A stretch of DNA of 64,000 nt from Chamaea fasciata (lineage: Eukaryota > Chordata > Aves > Passeriformes > Sylviidae): NCBI GenBank assembly GCA_029207755.1, contig JARCOQ010000005.1:58477414-58541413 (forward strand). The letters are read 5' to 3'. Position numbers and translations under genes: made by a program. The notes under the pieces were generated by a model that was not told the origin of the DNA, searched no databases, and saw only the letters and a program-made list of their open reading frames with translations. Position 1 is the stretch's first letter, and every line of letters starts with the position of its first letter. Shown one piece after another: positions 47,590-61,500 of this stretch.

Positions 47590-48640
47590 AACGTGGAACG
47601 GGTGCCATCCATCACGGGGCGGGGATGGAGACCGCACAAAAGCCATCCCCCGCGGGTGGTGGCTGTTGCTTCGACGTTGGGGTGGGGAGGAGAAGAAGCC
47701 GTTTCCCCCGGCGGGATTCCCGCAGGAAGCGCTCAGCGCAGCCCGGGCGCCGGGCGGGGCTCGGCCCGTCCTGGCAGCGGGGCTCCGGGAGCTCTCTCCT
47801 GGGGCGGGGGGGGGAGGAAGAGACATTCCCGATAGGAAGCGGCACCGTCTCCTGCTTTATTTAAATAACGCAGACCTCTCCTGCTCACACGCGGGGGAGC
47901 TTTAATCGCGTATGCCGAGGATTGCGGATACAGCGGGTGACAAAGGCGCCCGCGGCTCTCCCGACACGCCGGGAACGCCGGAGCGGGGCGCGGGGCGGGG
48001 GCGGCCGCGCAGGGTTTAAATGCCCCGCGGGGGCGGTCCGGCGGCGCGGTTCGTCCCGCCCGTCCCCGCCCCGCTCAGCTGACAGCGGGCCCGGCGCTGC
48101 CGCCCGCCGGAGCCGCCGCTCGGTGCCCGCCTGCGCGGCCCCGCCGGGGATGGGGGGCGGCGCGCCGTGACCGGCCCGCGGGCGCGCCCGAACCGCGCTG
48201 CTGCCGCACGGAGCCGCCGCCGGGAGCCGCCGGCGGGATGAGCGGGAGCGGCAACCCCGGGCCCGGCGCGGCGCCCTGCCGCTTCGCCCACTACTTCGTG
48301 CTGTGCGGCATTGACGCGGAGAGCGGGCTGGAGCCCGACGAGCTGGCAGGTGAGCGGCGCCGCCGAGAGGCCTCGCCCGCACGGCTGCGGCTCGCCGGGC
48401 GTTTGGGATGCGCTGCCTCAAAATGTCTGCTCCCCCCTGAGGAGGGGAGGAGGGGTCGCCGCGCCGGTGGGAGCCGCGGGGAGGGGGCGACTTTGGAGGA
48501 TGAAGCATCCTCCGGAGGGGCTGGTGGAGCATCCCCCCGAGGGCAGCTCCCGCCGGGCGGCGGGGAGCGTTTGGCCGCCGGGATGCGCCGTCCCCCGCAG
48601 GCCGGGCTCCGCTGACCCGCCGCTGGCCCGGGTCCCTGGT
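47590..48640 (+). promoter_or_regulatory. DENND5B: DENND5B CpG-island promoter and 5' leader
   Basis: About 1 kb of very CpG-rich DNA surrounding exon 1. No clear TATA box is placed before the exon; an AT-rich TTTAAATAACGC lies at about 47859. A short upstream open frame (ATG 48150, TGA ending 48170, six residues) precedes the main start and has G at -3 and G at +4. The 301-residue minus-strand frame across the island is a shadow of GC-rich sequence. Confidence 0.8.
48238..48349 (+). CDS. DENND5B: DENND5B first coding exon (partial gene)
   Basis: The ATG at 48238 opens 37 codons plus one base, ending at donor GCAG|GTGAGC. The encoded [23 protein letters not shown] and [11 protein letters not shown] match the start of DENND5B as I know it. 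After a Gly/Pro/Ala-rich start, [11 protein letters not shown] is the beginning of the uDENN domain. DENND5 proteins are guanine-nucleotide exchange factors for Rab GTPases (Rab6IP1-like family) with uDENN, DENN, dDENN, RUN and PLAT domains; all but the first residues lie outside this window. The closely related DENND5A is the alternative, but the flanking ETFBKMT and AMN1 support DENND5B. No second exon is seen before 64000. Confidence 0.92.
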
Positions 48641-51600
48641 GGTGGCGGGGACAGGCAGCCCCCGGAGGGGGAGCGCTGCGGCCAGCGGGGTGCCACTGGC
48701 AGGAGAAGGGAACCCAGCGTTACGGAATTGGAGGGAGCCGAATGACCGAGCTTTCTGCCGGGGCAGATGCATTTTCTTCAGTATCTGCACTGGAAAGGAG
48801 GGGGAGGGATCTGGGAAGGTCTGAATAAATTAATGGAATCGCGTCTTTATTATGTTTATTCACATCTTACGCCTGTTCGGGCATAAGTCTTCCTGCATCC
48901 TTCTTTCCCCCTCCTCCCCAAAAATGTTACAGAAAAAAAAGGAACAAAACTATTGCTGTAGGCTCTAACGCATTTTCTAAAATGTTTATTTTTTGGTGGG
49001 TTTCTGACTGGATATGAGCTGGTTACGTTGGCATAAGGCAGCAGTTCTTCCTCAATGTCATTTTTGTTTATGCAAAATAAACTATTTAAGTCGGGTTTTC
49101 ACGTATAAAATTTGATCAACTTCAGGCTTAGTAACAGGGCTTAATTGCATAGAAGCTAAGCGTTTCCTCACGGACTGACGAGCTTGGAAGTTTTTCAGTG
49201 CCAGTGTTTGCCCATTCCCGTGCGTTTACACTGCAGGCAGAGGAGCTTGTGCGAGGCTGAAGTTGGAGGCAGCTGTAGCTGTCACAGCGAGCCCCTCTGC
49301 CTGGCAGTGGGATCCTGAGGATGGGATCCTGATGAGCTCTCTGCAGCTATTGCATCAGGAAGTACCTTGCTTTCTGGTTGTGTAAGAGAAAGACATGATG
49401 AGCTGTATCACTGATCAATGTACACTGGTTGAAGTTCATGTTCTTGTCACCTGTAAAAGGGGTGGATGCACGTATGTTTCCAAGGAATGACGTCCCAAGG
49501 AACCTTATCTTAAAGCAGGGTAACTAAGTCTCTACCTTGGCGGTGAGCCCACACTGGAGGTAGCCTCGGGGTCTCCAAGTTGAAGCATTCGCTTAATGTA
49601 CTTCCATCTCTTTGTTTTTTTCACGTGTACTTGCGACCACAGCTGTGTGTTTTCAGTTTTGCTGCTTTTAGTAGAAAACTCCTGACTTGTGAACCACCTC
49701 CCAGCTGATGGTGTACAGGGTTTGATTTGCATGATATGACCTACTGGGGTTTCAGCTGTCTTAACTTTGAGTCATCTATCTGAAAAGAAACTATTTTTAA
49801 AGCTGTGTTGGCTGGTGGGTTGTGCCTTCCCGAAAGTATCCAGACTTTCTAAGTTGTCTTTTGCTGATTTTTGCACTCCCTGCATTTCCCAGGGAGGTGC
49901 ACAGGTATGTTCTTGGAGAGCACTGCTCAAGGACAGCCTGAGTGGTGGGTTTGTGCAAATGTAGTGCCTCGACTACAGGGCTCCTCTTCCATGGTCATTC
50001 AGTAGGTTTGACTCAAATGCTCCAGCAACACTAAGCAGATTTCAAAGCTAAAGTAATCTCCCTCTTTATTTTTCAGTGAAAGAAAGTAATTTTGGCACAT
50101 CTAGGATATACCCGTTTATAAAATACAGTGCAGCTGTGAATAATTTCAAAGAGAAATTAACAAAAGTAGTAATTTTTGAAGCAATGTCTTTGTAACTAGT
50201 TTAAACTAGGCAAAGTCCAGCAATAGGGTTTGGACATACAAACACTTTTGGTAATTCCAGTTTGGGGGCATTCTTAACCCTAGGAGGGTTGGGATGTGGA
50301 AATGGAGTAACAGAAATATGATGGGACTTAATATTGCCACTGAGCAATGTTATATTTTTAGGGACTTGTGACAGGAGCTTTCTGCTATCAGCTGGGAGCT
50401 CAGCAGAGGGAAATGCTGGGGAGGAACAGGGAGTGCTGTGAGCCGCAAATATAATGCAGCCATGGAAAAATTAACTCTGGTTTGAGATGTAGCTGAGAAA
50501 ACATTTCTGTTAAAACTTGGAGAGTACTAATGTAGGCATGCAGTAGTGAGAGCCCATCTAGAAACCTGTGTTACAGGTTTCAGAAACCAAAGTACTATGA
50601 TGATCGGATTCACTGCTGTAATGGTGGGGAGAAAGATGCTTGGGGGAACAGATAGTCTCTTCTATCACAGGAAACCCACAAATGGCTATTCTTTCTAAAA
50701 CTGTTCTTAAAATTCTTTGTAGAAGTAAATGACCCTTTCAGTTCTTTCAGTATTATGTAGCTGTGATAACTACATCTTGCTGTTCTCATGGTGCTTAAAG
50801 AGCTTGTTGAGGTAAGTCACAAGGCATCAATGAAAAGTTGCTGTGACTTAAGCTGCTGCACAGATCATCCCCAGTTTAGCAAAAAAAAAGTAATCAAGAA
50901 CCTGCTTATCTCCAAACCCGTGAATCCCTTGGCAGGCAGTGTTCACAAAGCGCCCTGCTCGCCCCTGGTCTGACTGATGGAGCTACCTTGGGGCTGAGCA
51001 AAGGAGCGGGAGAAGGGACAAGAGGAGCTCTGCTGCTGCTCTTGAGGCCCCAGGGCCTCTCCTGGGAAGAGAGAAGCAGGAGTTAGAAAATCCTTGAGGA
51101 TGTGAGATGGATTTGGTGGTGATCTGCTGATATCCAGGCAGCTCACCTTGGTGCATGATGTGCTAAAGAGCTGCCTGTGAGTCAGCTCTGGCGTCATCTG
51201 GAGCTCCCTGACCTATGCCCTGCCTTTGCAAGGGACAGCCTGGGACTCTCCCTTGTGTGGAGGCTTTCCTTGCCTTGAGCCCAAAAATCTCTTTCCAGAA
51301 AAACTCTCTTCTATTAAAAACAAAGCACCAAAAAATCCTCATCTACTGCATCAGGCATGAAGTGAATGTTGCAGTGTTACTTGTGAAAGCAGGGCAAATA
51401 ACTGCTTTTCTAATTTTTGTAGTGTTGATAGGTCTGTTCAGAAAATGAAATAAAATCAACATTTATGGTTTTAAAACATTTTGACATGCTTTTAGGGAAG
51501 AGTATTTTGTTTTATAGTTCTTTTTCCACTGAATGGACGCTTAGGGCTTAAAATAAGCTTGGTAGATGAGAATTTTCCACCAAGCAAATGGTTCATTTTG

Positions 51601-54600
51601 CTTAGATTATTTTTTTGTCTTTTGCATGTATGATGTTTTCTGGTACAGATTTTTTTTTTTAAGTGCGCTGCTCCACAGCTGGCTCTTCAGATGGCTGATT
51701 TGGGGTTTTTAAATGAACTAATTTTGAACAGATAAATGCTGTTTACCTATTGCTCAACTTGGTAGTGTATCCAGGCACACAACAAAATTGTGAGTAGATT
51801 ATGGTGTTGTCAAAACACTTGTGGCCCTTATCACAAAGCTCTCACTCAAGGATGGAGGGAAAATAAAAAACACCTTTTTTTTTTTTTTTTTTTTTTTTTC
51901 CTTCCCCAGGGACTCTTCCAGGCTCCTTCCAGAGATTTGAGGGAGGAAACTATCTAAGGATTTCTTGGTGTTTAATAGTTGGAAAGGTCATAAAAGAAAA
52001 GCAGGGTATTTGATGTGAAATGTCTTGAAAAGCATGAAAATTTCAGTATTGGTTTCAGTGCCCTGTTGAACTCCACTAAAGTAGGGTGAAGGGAGCTTTT
52101 CTATCATGTTTAGGGCTGATAGAAAATAAATTTCATTTCACTTTCCTCTTCATGCCCGCTTCTTTCAGGTAAAGCCATTTTGAGGCTATCAGCCTTGGAA
52201 TTGCATGTACTCAAACGAATTTTTATAGTAAATATTTAACATTGCATTTAACAAAAAGACCTAATTGTTCATTAAATTGTTTCTATCGTATGTTTTGTCA
52301 TATTATATGAACTTCATGTTCGTATTTAGTGAGCTATATGTACAGGGCACAAGGTTTTCTGGCTGTAGCAGCTTTTACCATTTGCTTGGGGAACATGCTA
52401 ACTTCTGTAGTACCGTGTTTGAGTGTCACGGACTACAGTTTAGAAAAATCCAGAATTCACGTGACTCAATTAAAAAGAAGATGAAATACACGTTGTTGGG
52501 GAAGTAATTTAGTGCTCTGGAAGAAAGTAGATAGAGAATTAGGGATGGGTGTTTTGTTCTGAAGTGGAAGGACTGGTCTCCATTGAGGGTGCAGTTTGGA
52601 GGAAGAGAAGGTGCAATAAACCAGCAGGGGAACATGGGACTTGAACCCATGTTGGATGGTGCCGTCTGTCTTAGGACGTGAATATTGGTGGAGTTATGGT
52701 AGCCTGCTTGGCCGTGTGAGAAGATTTATAAGATTTTAATAGGGTTTTTTTTCCAGATATGAACTGTAAATGTTACCCTGCACTGTCTAGTTTTGGCCAT
52801 TGTGTAAAGATTCAATGTCTTACTGTCCCATTCAGTGTATACTTGAAAACTGTAGAGAGCTTCATTGCTCTGCTTTTAAGATCAAATTCTCTATTTTAAT
52901 GGCCAGCAAAGCAGAGAGTGGATACTGGTCATGCTCACTGAAATTACCGAATATCTTGGGGAAAATGCACATTTCTTCTACCTCATGCTGTTTCCCTACA
53001 AATACCCACATATTGGTAATTAATTTCCCTTCAATGAAATGTTGAAATCCAAACAGGGCATGCTGCAGTCTGGCTAACTGTGCTTCTTATCTAGTAGGCT
53101 CTTATTTTTAGAAAGCCAGAAGACTTTTTCGTCCTTGTGTGTGGTTGGCACCTGTGTGCTCACGCCTTGCGGAGCCTCCCCGCCGCCCGCGCCGTTCTCC
53201 TTCGCGCTTCCTCCGTGCCAAGTCTGTGCGCCAAGTGCGCTGCCAGAAAACTTGATGGCATTACTACAGTGATACAACTTCTCCTGTGCATGGCTTCTCT
53301 GAAAATAGGCAATTGGATTTTTTCCTAGTTTGCTGGAAATAGACTAAGTTTCCCTTTTCCAAGGAGTATCTGATCAGTTGCGACTCCTGTTTGTGACTTA
53401 CGCAAGTGACGCAAATGCAAAGCAGGCTACAGAAGTTTTGCCTTTCGTTGTTAACTACAGTCCAGATTTGCACAAAGCATTTTGGGAGGGATTGTCCAGA
53501 TTAAGTAACCTGGATGTGTACGAGAATGGTGCAAGTAGAGGCAGAGATGGCATATGCTGTTCAGGTTAACAAAACTTAACTTGCTCCTCAGAAGCAGTTG
53601 AGGTCGATTGCTTAGGATTTGTCATTTTTGCAGGGCTTGTGGGAGGGATGCAATTCAAGCGTTTCTCCAGCCTCCCTTAAGAAGTGATGCTCAAATGCTG
53701 CACTAAATCTTCTGACATTATAGCTGGAAAAAACCAAGTCTCATGGATTAGGGATTGGATGGACTAGCCGGCTTATTGAAGTAACTGTCATTTTTTTGTG
53801 CACTGTCATAATGATAGGGAAATACTGTGTATTCGTTTAGGAAACCTGTTTGATAAAAATCTAAGCTGGGTTAATATTTTGTTCATGTGAAACTAAATCT
53901 TATTGTGCATAGATGAAGTGTTGCTTTTCTAGTTAAGGGAGTATGGAGATAATCCCTGCTTTTGGGAAGCCAAAATTGGATGCTGGAACAGAAATAATGT
54001 TTCTGCTCTCTGCTACATCTTTAAAGGTGGTGGCATGGTTAGTTGCTGTAATGGTTCATTCTTCACCTTTTTTTTTTTTTTTTTTTTTTCTATTAGAGGT
54101 AACCAGAAGTCCATTGTAATACAACAAAGATTTTAGTTTTATTAAAAAAAGCCAACAACCCTGAATTATGCATTAAAGACTTAGTTCCTATAGGAGGATT
54201 TCTGCAGCCAAAGGAAACAATGCTTTTTATAAAGAACTGTCATTATTATTGACAAGTATGATCTCCAGTTACAATAACCTTTAATAAGGAGAAACTCTCT
54301 TGCTTGTTTGGATAACAGACCATTTGTGAAATTGCTGATGGCTGTGACATATTGCTGTGTTTTAGCAATAGCACTTTCGTTCTCTATCTGTATACATGCC
54401 AGAGAAACGCTGGATGGATTTAAATGCTCGCCCAGCCCTGGTGTGATTATTCTGTTACACATTTGCCTTCATCTGAGTTTTTAACACTGTATTCCTTTGA
54501 AAGCAAGGTACTGATTGGGTTGGAAAAACATCATTATTCCTATCAATAGCACTAACCCATTAATGCTAAACCAAAGAGAATTTCTTGTACTTTGCTTGCC

Positions 54601-54879
54601 AGATAAGCTGCTGTTTTGATTTCCACTTAGAAAGACTAAAGCCTCTTGCGCGCCCGGAGGCTGCTTGGCTGCCGGTGGCTGTCGCGGTAGCAGAGACGAA
54701 GGTGTGACAGTGTACGTGAGGGGGGCTCTTTCAGCGACGGTCCTAGGAACTGCCCCTGCCATTAATATTGCAGGAGACAGCCCTTTTCCCTCACACACCG
54801 TAAGCGCAGTAGTAGTCAAAGCAGTGCCAGGCAGAATGGCTGAGCTGCTGTCCTTTATAAGAACGACCTAAATCCAGCC

Positions 54880-55090
54880 CTAATCTTGTTCCTGCGCATC
54901 AGCCTGAAGTCGCTGCTGGCCCCATCCCGGCGGCTTAGCGGCGCGGCGGCCGTGCGGGGCCGGGCTCCCGGGGCGCGGAGCTCCCAAAGACAGGCGTGCC
55001 CCGTCCCGGGGAGCGCGGCAGGGCCGGGCCCGGCTCGGCTCGGCTCGGCACGGCCCTGTGTCCGTGGGGAGGTATGGACGTGGTGGGTGT
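54880..55090. promoter_or_regulatory. Small intronic CpG island in DENND5B intron 1
   Basis: A CpG-dense patch 6.6 kb into the intron, including a GGCTC/CGGCTCGGCTCGG repeat at about 55027-55050. A donor-like GGGAG|GTATGG lies at about 55067-55077 on the plus strand. It could be an alternative first exon, an enhancer or an unrelated promoter. The open frames crossing it are probably GC-driven. Confidence 0.4.
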
Positions 55091-58000
55091 GAGCCTGGGG
55101 GTCCCTGCTGCCAAGGGAGAGGCTCCCGTGTTGGTGCCCTCGGGCTGCTGGAGGGTGGTGGCACCTGGGGGAAGGCGATGCCCGCCGCTCTGCAAACGGG
55201 AGAGCCGTAACTATAAATATGTCAGAATTGCTCAGGGCAGTGCGTGACTGTAGTATTGATTTCTCTGCTCAGCTGTTTTCCCGTGTTCTCGCCAGAGCCA
55301 TTTCCCAGTGCCGCAGGAGTTGTGCCAGTGCCCTGACGCCCTTCCCACAGCTCGCCCGTGCCAGTGCAGAGCTCCACGTAGGAATAACTCCAAAACGAGC
55401 TGCTTCAGGAGAGGCTGAGCTGCACGTAAGCCAGCAGAGCAAGGGTGTCAGGGCTCTCTTGCCTGCCTTCCTTCGCCCACTTGTCATGGACTAATCAAGT
55501 TGTCCTTAATGCCAGCTCGTCCCTAAAACATGCTGGCAAGTGTACAGCCCGCAAAGCCTCTGCGTGGGCTGGCGCTGGATACGTGGCTGGCACACTGCTC
55601 CTGCTGCAGTTCTGGTCTGTTGCAATGAGGGCTGGAGTCAAGGAGAAATGTGAATGAAGGGGGAACAAACAAACAGTGCATGCACTTGGATGCAGTTAAT
55701 GCTGTGGTCTTTGGCTGGTGCTGTTTGAGGTCATGTAGGACCACTTACCTGTGTGGAAAGAACATTACAAGTAGCTTGTTCAGCCACCTCTGGTGTGCAG
55801 GGAGAGGAACTGTGTGGAGTATGTGAATCTCTATGCAGTTCATGAGTGTAAAAAGCCTACAAATTTTTTCCTTCTCTTCTTTTTCTTTTTTTTTTTTTTT
55901 TCATTGTCTACCTCTTAACCAGCAAGTAGCAAAAATATATACACTAGGAAAAATTGCATTGAGGAAAACCAAATTTGGTCAGGAAACAGTAAGCCTTCAC
56001 TGTGGTGTTTTGATCACAATAGCCATATTGGTAATCCCAAAGGTAATTATGGAAGAAATAGTGATGGGTCATCATAGTAAAAGAAACATACTGGAGAGAT
56101 GACTAATGTGTGACAGACTGCTGAGGTGTCAGATACAGGCATGGCTGGAAGAAATGTCTGTTACATTACCAGTATGAAAATACATAAACAACTCCATTTG
56201 TGCTTCTTGCTTGGAGTCAAAAATAATTTTTAATCAGCTGTCTGTTCATTGTATCTTAGCTGAAGCTTCTTTCATTGGGATGTCCTGGGCTTGTTAGGGG
56301 TGCCTGGCCGAAAATATGAAGCCATTCTCCTTTGAGGTCTGGGGTTTTCCTTCTACCTCCATACCTACCCAAGCCATGAAAAATGACATCAAAATGTCCA
56401 AGCAAATGCTTAAAGAGTGAAATGGGAAGAGTATTCCCATGCTAATATATACTCTGTGGTTTGAAGGACTTTGGCAGATCTCAGTGACCTGCTTCAAGTG
56501 ATAGTATAAAAACTCTTGGTTGAACATAATATTGGAGTGAGTGGTCTGGTTTTGGTGGATCTGTAAAGAAAACTGGTTCTCTCACTGGAGAACAACCTTC
56601 ACAATTTCATACAAACATGTCAGCTGTTCTTGGTTTGTGTTCAGAGGCAATGTTTAAATATGTCAGTCTTATAGAGTGAGCACCCCTCTCACCCTGGAGC
56701 ATGAATTTGACTTTGCTTTACAGTCACTTTAATCATCAAAATGCAGTAATAATTCTGGGATCTAGTAGCACTCAAAAAAAACCAAGCATGCTTTATATCA
56801 AGCTTGGTATGAAGTCAAATTATGCTTTGAATCTGTGTGAGTGGTAAGTTGCACAGCATGAAAGCCAGAAGTATCCTCTGTCCACCCCCTTCTTGGTATT
56901 CTCTTGTCATGTTAAAGACTAACATGTGGAAGGGTAAGGGGGCTTAATCTGAAACACCATTCTGTGTAAACAATGACAGGATTAAAAAAAAAAAAGGAAA
57001 AAAAAGCCAAGCGAAACTGTCATGGGTGTGTAGTGGCTGCTGCTTTTCACGGATGACTGAAATTATTTGTATAAATTTGCATTTTCCCCTCAGCATCTCT
57101 ATAAACCTCTGCTGATTTCCATGCAGAGCTATTTTCACGTACAAGCATATTGGCATGCGGTGGCACGCGATGTGATGCCATGTCACATGTGGGAGCACGA
57201 ACTGGACCTATGAGGGAAAATCAAGTATCGCCACGTTTGCTCCTTACACGAGGCTGCCCAGGTGTCAGAGGTGCTTTGAGTCCCTTGTGACTGAAACCCA
57301 AGAGGGCTGAGCTCTTAGTAATGGAATGATGAAACGCAGAACTCACTTATCTGGTAGTTCCTCAATGAAATATTGATCAGATGGGCCAAGCAGCCTGCTT
57401 TGGACTGGTCAGCATTTGGAATGCAGCTGGAGCCTTCTGGGAGAGGGTGCTGCTGTCGTGGTCCAAATAGGTGCTGCTTACGCTGACTTCAGGTGTCTGA
57501 CAGGTTCTGCAATCCGTTTTCTCCCTGACTTGGGGCCTGCCTGGAGGGTCCAAATCACTTGTCTAAGAGCCCCCCTCTCCTGCTTTTTCTCCAGATTGCT
57601 GCCAAGTTTAATCCAGTCAGATGGTGTAAATACCTTCTGCTGGGCCCTCTGGTCTCCCCTGAGATGCTCAGGAAAGAGAATTGAGTTTTGTTGTTTTAAA
57701 TTCAAATTATGAAGTATTTGAGCAAAGAATGCAATATGCAATTGAATAAATATTTGGCTTTTCATTGTTGAGGGAGGGGAGGATTTGCTGATGAGTTAGC
57801 TATTCACACAATACTATTTTTCCATCAGCATTCCCACTTGGTTTTTTTGTTTGTTTTATGCTGTGCAATACTCTGACGTGAATTTAAAATGAAGAATAAT
57901 TTTATGCTTAAAAACAAGACACCAGCTCTTTTAACCCAGACTTTCTCTCAGCTGTGATGCTGGCTGGTGTGGAAGAGATAAAGGGCTGCTGCACTCTTTC

Positions 58001-58544
58001 TGGAATGGAACTTTTTTGTGATGTAGATTTTGTGCTTTCTCACTTTGTTTATTCTTTCAGTATACTATATGAAAATACACAGCACCAAGTATTTGAGGAA
58101 GAATTCCCACTTCTTCTTTAAAAAAAACCCCAAACCAAAGAATCCAAACAAAGCCAACAGAAAAACTGGAAACACCCAACCCCCTAAAATTTTGTGAGGA
58201 TGTGAAGATTAAATGTTGGTCATGACTCACATGGCTTGAAAACTGCCAGGTGCTTTATAAAAATGACTGATGGTAGGTGTGTGCAAAGCTGTGAAGGGTG
58301 TATTTTGCTGTATATGAATGCCTTGTAAGCACTGCAGGAATATCAAGGCTGGGAAGAATGGTATTATAGTGTCTTTAATGCATCCCTTTTGGGGTTGTCA
58401 GCCTTTGTCTGTGACTACTATTGCTATTAATCTATTAAGGGAGCACATTTATCTCTGGAAATCAAGATAACAGCTATTCAGCATGGACGGATTAGGTGTT
58501 TAGCCTTTTCCCAAGATGATGCTGTTCAAGATAGGTTTCTCTTA

Positions 58545-58566
58545 CAACATATTTGCAAATATGTTG
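58545..58566. promoter_or_regulatory. 22-bp perfect palindrome centred on ATTTGCAAAT
   Basis: The sequence reads identically on both strands over 22 bases. Its core ATTTGCAAAT contains overlapping octamer-like half sites of the POU family on both strands. It lies in DENND5B intron 1. Function is inferred from the motif only. Confidence 0.5.
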
Positions 58567-61500
58567 ACTCTTTCTGGCTTTAGTGAGTGTGATAGCAGAT
58601 GTTGTTTGACTCTCTTAATTCAAGCAGGGATGTGTCGTCTAGTGTTTGTGTCTCAAATTGGGGAATGACTAAGAATTAAAGAATCCTGGTGTAGGGAATG
58701 CTATTAAGTAATCATATTTTTTCCTGTATAAATATGAACGAATGCATAGGATGAGGCAGCTGTAGTCTGCTGTTGCACTTAGCAAAAGGGGAATGGGAGA
58801 TGTTAACTTTCACAATAGCAGTTCTGGGTAATAACTTACTGTCATTTCTATTCCCGTGTCTTTGTTTTCTCTCTATTTGGAGCTGCCCACGGAGTGGTGA
58901 GTTGAGTGGGGAAAGAAAGAGCCCTGTTGAAATTTGCTCAGCCTAACACACTGTTTAAAAAAAAAAAAAAAGAAAAAACCCCCTCCAGCCTAATGTGGGC
59001 TGAACTTCCCATGAAAGCTGTGCCTTAATGAGCTCAGACCCCTCAGCCCTGCTTTGTCCCTGTCAGCAGGTGAGAAAGAGCCGAGGTCCCTGGCGCGGGT
59101 GCCCTGGCTGTGACCCAGGAGCTCGGGGCCGCGATTAGTTCAGCTCTTGTGCTTTCGGCGGGAATAAGAATGACAAAACATCTTGTCTGGGGGCCTGGAT
59201 GTATTCATGCTCCTCGCCTTCAGGTCCGTGCTAGCGCTGGAAGAGCCATTTGTCCAGGAACCAGGGAGAAAAGGCACAGATTTAGATCTGTCGCGGAGCT
59301 GGGAGTGAATGGCTCAGAGCAGCCATTGCAGTGGTGTGTCCAAGATACAGGTCGTATATGATGGTGATAATGATCTGAAAGCTATTTGCAATTCAAAATT
59401 GGTGTTGGGTTTCAGTTATTGGTTAATATTTTGTCAGCACTTTGCGACAATGACTTCTGATGGTGTCCCAGTATTGCTTGTGATGCACTAAATAACTCAA
59501 AAGGGAAGCTGATGCTAACTAAGCAGGAGACCATCTGTGTTGTTAATAGTGCAGTGTTATCACACTCAAAACTCAGCTTGAGTGATTGATAACATGATCA
59601 CGCTAGGCTTGTTTCCTTTTTATAAAAAAAAAAGTCAAAATACCAACCCCCCCCCAAACCAATCTTATCCTCCCCCCAATTTTATCCTTACCTACCAACT
59701 TCTGAGCACACGGGTCAATTTAATTTTGTCAGAGATGGAATGGAAAAGAAAGGGAATTTTTTTTGGTGAAGTCCCTGCAGCTAGAGCAGAGATCCTAATT
59801 AACCTTCCGATAGTACAAAGGCTGCAGGAAAAACAGCAGCAATTTCTAAAGCAGGGGAGGCCCCTGCACATGGGTATCCTGGCAGGCTAGTTGGCAGCCC
59901 CAGAGCTGGGATCTGGGCAGAGCATGCCTTGCCTCCTGCCCATCGGGTGGGGTGGCGTGGGCAGTGAAGGTAACTCCTGGTACTGAGGGGGAAGGAAGAA
60001 GGGAATATCGGAGCTAGCAGGCCTGTGTGAGCAAAAGGAGCTGCAGATGGGAGCACCATGAGTTCTGTCCTGGCATCCCCTTGCATAATTCCTGGTGCTA
60101 TTCACCCATACCTGTGAAACCCTGCAGCTGTGCTAAAGCCATCATTCTTAGTCTTTCTTGCTCAGTCTCAGCAGCTGCAGTGTGATAACAGGCAGTGGGA
60201 ACAAAGCTATGTTTGGCAATAAATAGCAGTTCTCAGATGGTTGTTTGCAGGGTCCAAGTCCTCCCTCAAGCTCAATGAAAGGATATAGGAGCTTGGCTAT
60301 GTTGGTGCTGTTGCATCCAGATAATGTGTCTATGGAAAAACACTTCTGTAATTTTCCAAAATGCACTGAATGGGAGATACAGAAGCAGAATATGCTGGGT
60401 AATACAGTTTTTTACTGTCTTTTTCTTTCCTTATCTTCTCCCTTCCTACATTCAAGAACAAACCAGCTCATCCTCATGCTTTATTGTTCTAAAATGCTAT
60501 TCTGACCTTTCTGATGATATTGTTAAGAACAAAAATCTGTAGTCTGATGTATTGAAGTGCTAATGATGCATTAGGAGTCATAAAACTGTATTAAGTGCAT
60601 TAGATTTTGAGTAACTCCAGTAAAAGGCGCTGCAAGGGATGGCTAATCACTTCACATTTATGAGTTATCTTGGAAGTAAATGACAATATCCAGCTGAATC
60701 TGCCCGCTGAAATAGCCTGGAAGGAGATGGCATTGCCTTGCAGTGGAAGGCTAGCAATCTGTGCTTGATTAATATGCTCACACCAAAGTGGCATTGCTCC
60801 ATGCTTCCAGCAAGCTTGTAATAGATGAATGCATTAATGAGCCCCTGGGTAACCGAGATGACGCTCGGGGGCCAGGGGATGTGGGGAAGGATAAACGTTG
60901 CTGACTCAGTTTCTCTTTCTTATATTATGTATTTTTTCCAAACTGTGCTCAAGTGGTTCCATGTTAAAGTGAGAGTATTAAAGTGCCTTTCTGCATAACT
61001 AACAGTAACAGAGCTATTTGTGTGGGTTTGACTGGCTGGATTACTTAAGGCCTTTTTGTTTCCCTGACCTTTCTTTACCTGAAAAAATGTTATAATCTTC
61101 AAATTTGAAGGACAGACTCTTGGATAGTTGCTGCTAGACCATGCTGAGTCTTTGTATGTTAAAGAGAGGCTGGGATCAAACCTCTCTCTTGGGACCAGCC
61201 AAGTGATCCACTGTTTAGTCGTCATCTTTCGTGTGTATTAAATTAACTGGCTGGTAAAAGTGTGTAGATGCCTCTGAGGGCTGATGACAATATATGGTCT
61301 GGAAAGTTTGGAAATTATTCTAGCTTTAAGAGAAAAAGTTTCAGGAGGCTACTTATCTTTTGCAGGCTTGATTATCTTTAATTTTCACCATCTGAATAGG
61401 TTTAATAAGAAAGGAATTGCAGTTAAGTTTGAGCAGGCTTTTGCATTCAGGACTTAAATTTCTGGTTTTCTTTCTTGTAGTGGCTTACTGACAATTGTCT

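Noticed and set aside
47885..48790. 301-codon minus-strand frame antisense to DENND5B exon 1
   Set aside because: Arg/Pro/Ala-rich product of stop-poor GC-rich CpG-island DNA; the recognisable protein is on the plus strand.
52625..52690. tRNA T-arm-like sequence (ATGGG TTCAAGT CCCAT on the minus strand)
   Set aside because: No matching acceptor, D or anticodon stems could be found around it.
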